Positions 26,701 to 34,141 of a stretch of DNA of 64,000 nt are shown piece after piece. Under the pieces are notes generated by a model. The model ran no database searches and was not told the origin of the DNA. It saw only the letters and a program-made list of their open reading frames with translations. The translations under genes were made by a program, and so were the position numbers. The DNA comes from Aralia elata (Eukaryota > Streptophyta > Magnoliopsida > Apiales > Araliaceae), in the NCBI GenBank assembly GCA_034770075.1, contig CM068377.1:51438271-51502270 (forward strand), in the 5' to 3' direction. Each line of letters starts with the position of its first letter. Position 1 is the stretch's first letter.

Positions 26701-27684
26701 AATATTGAGTATGCTAAAAGCAATTTATGAAGAATGAACTTCAGGACATAACTATAATGCAAGTAAGCGTGACCATATGATAAGAAACATTCTCCTCAAG
26801 AATAACCTGTTAGAGAAGGAAAGGATTGAAATTATACTTTCTAAGACCTAAACCGGCCATAAAGATAAAAAGAAACAAGAAGAATAGATCAGAGTTATTT
26901 CACGATATTACCAGTTAAAATTTTCGTCCATAAGTCTAGTTAAGATATAAAAGATTGTACACTGTAATAGTTAGACAACAACTTTTTTTAACATATAAAT
27001 CTTCATGATACTGAAATAAGATTTCAACTTGATACACAACTTACAGGATCATTTCTAAAGAAGACCAATGAGGTACGTGTTAAAATAAACCACCTTTTCT
27101 TCCAAGATGTCCATCCAATTCCTACATAAGAAGCTCAAGATAGTGAGTTCAGATGAAGCCATAACATCAGAACTCTATAGATGAAAATGCAATTCCATTC
27201 ACAACACTGGAGAAGGTGCACCACACCATTAAATATTCTATAATCATAATTCTAATTTAGACTCTTATCAGAAGAATATATATATATATATATATATGAG
27301 ATATAGATTATGCAATAGCATAACTGGATGCACCTATCTTGAATGTCAAACTTAATGAAAAAATGTAAAAGAATATATGTCCAACCCAATTATCATGTGC
27401 ATATACAAGTTTACAGTTAACAAGCCTACCAAAAGAAGTGTTACTAAGAAAAGCTGAATAAAATTAAAAACGTGAACTGTCAGGGCAGGTGGAAATTCAA
27501 GTTAGTTAGTAGCAACTAGATTAGGCAATTTCCATGTGATGGTTATTTAGAGTAGTATAGTTCTCTTATGGTGCATGTTAGCAAAATGTCTTATGTAGAA
27601 GAATCTCTACAAGCATCTACAAATTTGTGTATATTTCATGCTAATGTGAATGAAAAACTGAATATGAGCTCACTTGTGGCTCCT

Positions 27685-27726
<42 letters not shown>

Positions 27727-30700
27727 TCTCCTTAGTCCCCATTCTCTCAATTCTGACCACCTTATAAAATTTCTGAATTCTTCTACTTCTTCAATTAATT
27801 TTCTGGGAACTTTCTATAATTGTTAGAGACGTATCAGGACACGAGCATGGCCAAAGCTTTTTCTTCTTCTCTTCTCTCTACCTCCCTTGTTATTCTCAAA
27901 AAATCTCAGTCTCCAAACTCTCTTATCTCCTCCCAGTCTTCTACTTCTGCTATTTTCTCACTAAACAAATCTCAAACAACGAAGTCGAAGCAGAACACAA
28001 AAGTTCTGGTATCAACTAGTGAGCAGAAATCCAGAAATCACAACGTCACAATCTGTTTTCATGTGAGACCTGCAACTTGACATTAAATCACAAGTAGTGA
28101 TTGTTTGAGGTAATTTTCTGTTCGGCTTCAAAAAAAAGAGGTAATTTTCTGTTCTACTCCACTCACCTTCATCATATTCCCTAGCCCAACCATCAATGTC
28201 AATATGTCATCCAAAAAAATTCATTCACATAGCTTTGAATCCTACTTCTGCAAATAGCTCACTGTAGGCAAAAATTTCTTTCAGGCCTTAAATTACTGTG
28301 TTAGATCTGTTAGTTATGTACTGATTGATGCTAGTTTAGTCCTAAATCATCAATTCACATCACATTCAGTTATTAACATAGAGATTCCAGTTCCATCTCA
28401 AAGTTTTGTTCATTTCTTAAGGTAAACATTTATGGAAAAGGTAGGAGAGGCCAGGAGGGAAATGGCAAGGATCTAAAGCACCTTAAGTTGGTTTTTCCCA
28501 CTTAAATTAATGAGAGTGATGAAGCTATTTGGTGTATTTGGGATTGTCAGGTATACTTTAGCATGGATAATATGAGAAAGTACAGCCATAGCAGCTATGC
28601 ACTTGCATAGGCTCCCAAGTCTTGGTACAAATCCTACATGCTGGTTAAGGAAACCATATTTTGGGGTAATTTTGCAGAAGATTTGTGGCTGGATTTGGTG
28701 AGGTTGGCACTGAGAAAATCTGTGATCAGTTTAAATTGTTCAAGCAAAGCTACAACCTCAATAGCATGATGAGTATGAAAAATGCAAGGGAAGAATATTG
28801 GAAAATTTTCTCAGTTGCCAGAAGAATTCTTTGTAGAGAATTTTGTATGAGTCTTGAACGAAGATACAAAGAGGTAAAATTCTTGGAGCCTAAATCCCTC
28901 ACTCAAGCTTATAAACAAGCCAAATCCTATGACTCTCATCACCAACTCTTACACTACATACAAACAAGTCCCTAACAGTACATCAGCTCACAACAGTTCC
29001 AAAATAAACACACCTATCACCAGTTCTTATGAACCTGGAAACTAGAGCCACGACAACAAGGATAAGGTAGTACTTCTACTGGAATGGTATGCACAAGGAT
29101 GTGGCCCAATGGGTAGGAGACTTTCTAGTTTGTCAAGTAATCAATAAGACATTTATGGACTTTATTTCTGGACATACAAACTCTAGAGGATATGAAGCTT
29201 ATGGGTCATTACTGATAGGTTCAGTACGTATTCACATTTTATAGCCCTTAAACATCTCATTTGTAACAAAGAAACTATCCCTACTGTTTTTTAGCACAAT
29301 TATAGGCCACATGGCTACCCCATTCAATATTAAGCAAGAGCGTCTGAGAGACCACCTATTCCTAATTCTGGCAAACTTTGTTCAAACAAGTGGGGATTAG
29401 GCTTCAAATAAGCACAGCCTATCACCCACAAAGTGATGTTAGTACTAAAAGAATTAATCAATGCTTGGAGCAATATCTTAGTTTCAGGAGTAGCCATGCA
29501 CCCACGTAATCAAGCAATCAGAGTGGTGGTTCGACACCACATACTATATAGCACCTAAAACTAATCCCTTATCAAACTATCTCCAAGATTGAGCCTAATC
29601 ACATAAACCAAACATCTAGAGGGAAAACCAACATGCCAGCACAAGAAGAAATGCTTTAAGAAAGACATTTATAGCTACAGATCATCATAGAAAACTTGGA
29701 GAGGACCTAATAAAGGATGAAATCATGTGCTGATAAAAACAAGATAGAAAGAGTTTTTGAGATAAATGATCTAACCTACCTGAAGCTTTAGCATTATAGG
29801 CAAGGATCAGTAATATTGAGAATGAATATGAAACTCATCCCAAAATTCTATGGACCTTACTAGGTTTTGGAGAGAATAGGAAGTAGGAACAGTTGCATAT
29901 AAATTGGAGGTTCCAAAATCATTGTGAATCCATCCCACCTACCCTGTATCCCAACTTAAGAATCACGTTGGAGAAGCTATAGCTAAAACTCAACTTCCAG
30001 CAGGTACACCAGAAGAGAATTTTGACATGGGACCACTTATAGTATTGGAAAAGAGATGGATGTATAAAAAAACATAGGGAGGCTTTACCAGAGCATTGAA
30101 GAGGCAACTTGGGAAGATCAAGAATTACTTCAGCTCAATTATCCCTACTTCACCTTTGACCCATGAGGACACGGGTGCATTATGTTAACGCCAAATTCTG
30201 ACCGCTCGCCAAATCACCAAATAACGAGCCGAAAAGAGGTTTAACGGTGAAGGATATGTAGCTGTTTAGTGCTTGTTAATATGGAATAAAATAATTATAC
30301 GTGAAAATAAAATAATAACACCAGAATTTTTACGTGGAAACCCAATTGGGAAAAAACCACGGGAGAGATCTCAGAAATCTACTATGAAAATATTATACAA
30401 ATTGGAGAAAATAATATTAGTAATTATTTTCTCTATTCCTCACTTTTTTCTATAACTCAAATGAGCTATTTTTCTCTCCACTATTGAAACTCTCGGATTA
30501 ATTTCTTTAATCCTTTCTTGCTACTGATGGTTGATGCTGTGAATTGGTGTAGTGGAGGTGTGTGTTGGTGTTTACTCCTTCTCCTCCATTCCCTTGTTGC
30601 TGCTTCCTCCTTTTATATATAACAAAGGCAAAAGCCTCTTGATCTCCCAAGACAATGAAAAGGCTTGTAGATAATTAAAGGACTCCTTGTGCCCCCACGC

Positions 30701-33700
30701 ACAACTTTTGGTTGCCCAACCTTCTACATTCCTGCTAATGCATACTGATCAATTTTCTTTCCTTAGTTTCATAGGTATAGGACCCACTAACACATTTGTT
30801 AAATGGAGGTGTGAATCATACTCCAACATTGCCCCCCACTCTCCTATTGTAAGGAACTTAAAATAGGAGAGTATAAAAAGTAAAACACTGCCTTTACCGA
30901 ATTCGAACCATCACCGCCTAATGTAGATAGTCCGTCCCGAAGAACGTTGTCCGTTCGGGAGAACATTTGTCCGTCCCGAAGAACGTTTGACCATCCTAGA
31001 GGGTGCTTTGATTGTCCGTGTCTTTACTTTCTCTCTTTCCATCAAACTATCTCTGGAACGGCTCCGACACCTGTGAGCAGCTCTTCGGCCTGCTTCTGCC
31101 TGCTAGCGGCTTCTGTGCCTGCTGCGAATCGGGGAACGACTCTTCGGCCTGCTCCTGTCCTGCGAGCGGCTTTTGTGCCTGCTGCAGATCGAGAAGCGAC
31201 TCTTCGGCCTGCTCATCATTTGTCTGGAACCGTCCGAACGATAGGTCATGGATCGGCTTCGAACATAAATAATAAGTTCGCGTGAGCGATAGACGAAGTC
31301 CAAATTGGAGTATATGACATCACTATTAGAGTTTGTTGTCTGAAGTGAACTGCTTAGGTTCCGCCAGTGACATTAACCTAGCAATCACGAGTATCCACAA
31401 CATTTATTAGCATATCATACAATTATACATAGATTGGGCTTTGCCATATATACCACATATCAGTACATATTATTATATTTATTTGAAACATAGACAGAGA
31501 TTGAGACTTAGCTTTTGGATGTGAGTCTACCGAAAATAAGTCCACAAAAAATTGGAACCATCCTCCTTTAGTTACTACCTCTCATAATTGTTTAATCAAT
31601 AGGGTGATTTTGATTCAACACTAAAACCGCCCTCCTTCTAGCGCCAATGTTAACGTCAAATTCTGACCGCTCGCCAAATCACCAAATAGCGAGCCAAAAA
31701 GACGTCTAGCGGTGGAAGATATGTAGCTATTTAGTGCTTGTTAATATGGAATAAAATAATTATACGTGGAAATAAAATAATAACACCAGAATTTTTACGT
31801 AAAAACCCAATTGGGAAAAAACCACGGGAGAGATCTCAGAAATCTACTATGAAAATATTATACAAATTGGAGAAAATAATATTAGTAATTATTTTCTCTA
31901 TTCCTCACTTTTTTCTATAACTCAAATGAGCTATTTTTCTCTCCACTATTGAAACTCTCGGATTAATTTCTTTAACCCTTTCTTGCTACTGATGGTTGAT
32001 GTTGTGAATTGGTGTAATGGAGGTGTGTGTTGGTGTTTACTCCTTCTCCTCCATTCCCTTGCTGCTGCTTCCTCCTTTTATATATAATAAAGGCAAAAGC
32101 CTCTTGATCTCCCAAGACAATGAAAAGGCTTGTAGATAATGAAAGGACTCCTTGTGCCCCCACGCACAACTTTTGGTTGCCCAACCTTCTACATTCCTGC
32201 TAATGCATACTGATCAATTTTCTTTCCTTAGTTTCATAGGTATAGGACCCACTAACACATTTGTTAAATGGAAGTGTGAATCATACTCCAACACATTAGA
32301 AGGAGAGGGTTGTGTCAAACTAAAGACATGAATGGAAATTCAAGTTAGTTAGTAACAAGTAGATTAAGCAATATCCATGTGATGGTTGTTCGAGACCTAT
32401 ATTATAGTTCTCTTATGGTGAATATTATCAAGGGACTTATGTAAAAGAATCTCTTCAAGTATCTAGTAGGAACTCATGTAAATTTCAGGCTTATGTGAAA
32501 GAAAATTACATAAGAGCTCACATTTGTGGCTCCCTATCTCTCTCTTGTTCTCCATTTTTTAGTCCCCATTCTCTCTATATTCTAACCTCTTTTTTCCTAA
32601 ATTTCTTAATTCTACTTCTTCTCTTATTCTGGTCACTTTTTATAATTGCTAGAGACTCTATTAGAGTCCTAACATGACCTCATGAATTTGAGCTTGCCTA
32701 GAATATTTATTATTTTACTGTTTAAACAAGCCACTAAAGGTATAAAAGAAAAAAGCCTGAGAAGAAACCAAAAAAAGCTGAGATTGTTAATTGGATCACA
32801 CTATAACTGATGATGCTATTGACTTAATTAGACTGTTTGAGCCAAACAACCAGTTAGTGGAGCCCAAAACCGGCCATAGTCTTGCTGCAAAGTGAAAAAG
32901 AAATTTCATATGCCAGTTTTTCAGATCTTGTAATTGTTTGAGTCGGCCAACAGATATTTTGAACTCCATGTTTACCCTCCTTGAGAATTGATGGGACTCT
33001 CATTTTCCCCTTTTTGTTGTCAAAAACTGCTGCGCTTCACCCTTTGCTTCTATTTTCCTTACTATTGATGAATTATCTATTTGAGAAAGTACCTCTCATC
33101 CTCCAGCACCATGTTCAACTTTTTCAATCTAATACAACATTAGTTCTCACCTCAAAAGAATATAAAATAAAGTGTGTGCGTGTATGTATATATATATACA
33201 CACACACATATATACAAACATTTCTGCACAACAAAATGCATATTTCTTACCCCCTCCTCGCAGATTTAGTAAAATCATTTGCTCTGTAATCTTAATTGTG
33301 TGAATAATTTAACAGGCAATGTTAGCTTTTTAAATTTGCAGGTACAAATGTTGAAACATGAACTTCATTTACAATTCCATTAAATTATAGCTCTGAATAA
33401 CATGCAAAAATACTTCATTTTGCGTCGTTACACAATGAATAATGTGTAACCAAAATTTCTCTTTGAAGGTTAACATTTACAGCTTCGATTTTAGAGAATG
33501 AGAAAGAGAAAAGGATCAAAGACCAGCATGCTGCTAAAGTCCAAATACAAAGAATGCATTGATAAATGTTAACATGTCAAGAAAAATAAACAAGGAACTA
33601 TTAGCCTAATGAAGAATAAGAACAGACCTCTTGATGACAGAAACAGTGGCCCGCTCTTGTAAACCTGCATAGAAGTGTGAAGCTTTAGATTACATGAACT

Positions 33701-34105
33701 TTACTATATGCTAGAAAAATCAAGAGGAATAGAATGATAAATGCACAAAATAAAACCTAGAAATAAGGAAGCACTAGAGCAAGTAGAGAGTGTTACTAGG
33801 AATTATAAGTTTGGAATAACGCTAAATTTCCAATAGTTAAACTCATAAAGGTATATTTACAATAGTTAAAGTATCAAATCAAATGAAACTCAGGTTATCA
33901 AAGCTCTCCAGTATAAATTTTGAAATCTTTTGTGAGTCAAGAGTAAACTTCAACACCCCCTTCTTATGCACCCTGACACATCTAAAGTCTGGAATTGTCA
34001 AAAGTACCATCAATTAAATATTTATCCAGTCCCCATTATCATAGAATAAATAACTTCTAATGTACCCTGACACATCTATAGTCTGGAATTGTCAAAAGTA
34101 CCATC

Positions 34106-34141
<36 letters not shown>

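Larger units (their letters stand above)
27478..32674 (+). mobile_element. degenerate Ty3/gypsy retrotransposon, internally deleted, with a nested element
   Basis: Two diverged LTRs of about 364 bp (27478-27841 and about 32311-32674) share GGAAATTCAAGTTAGTTAGTA, CCATGTGATGGTTRTT and GCTCACNTTGTGGCTCC segments. Near-matching duplications TGAAC (27473-27477) and TGACC (32675-32679) flank it. Purines (GAAGGAGAGGG) precede the 3' LTR. The interior keeps a Gag piece, an integrase piece and the end of Pol. Protease, RT and RNase H are gone, with Gag running into integrase near 29060. Integrase after RT and the Pol-end signature fit Ty3/gypsy. Element H is inserted at 30183. It lies in the intron between exons 3 and 4. 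Confidence 0.82.
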
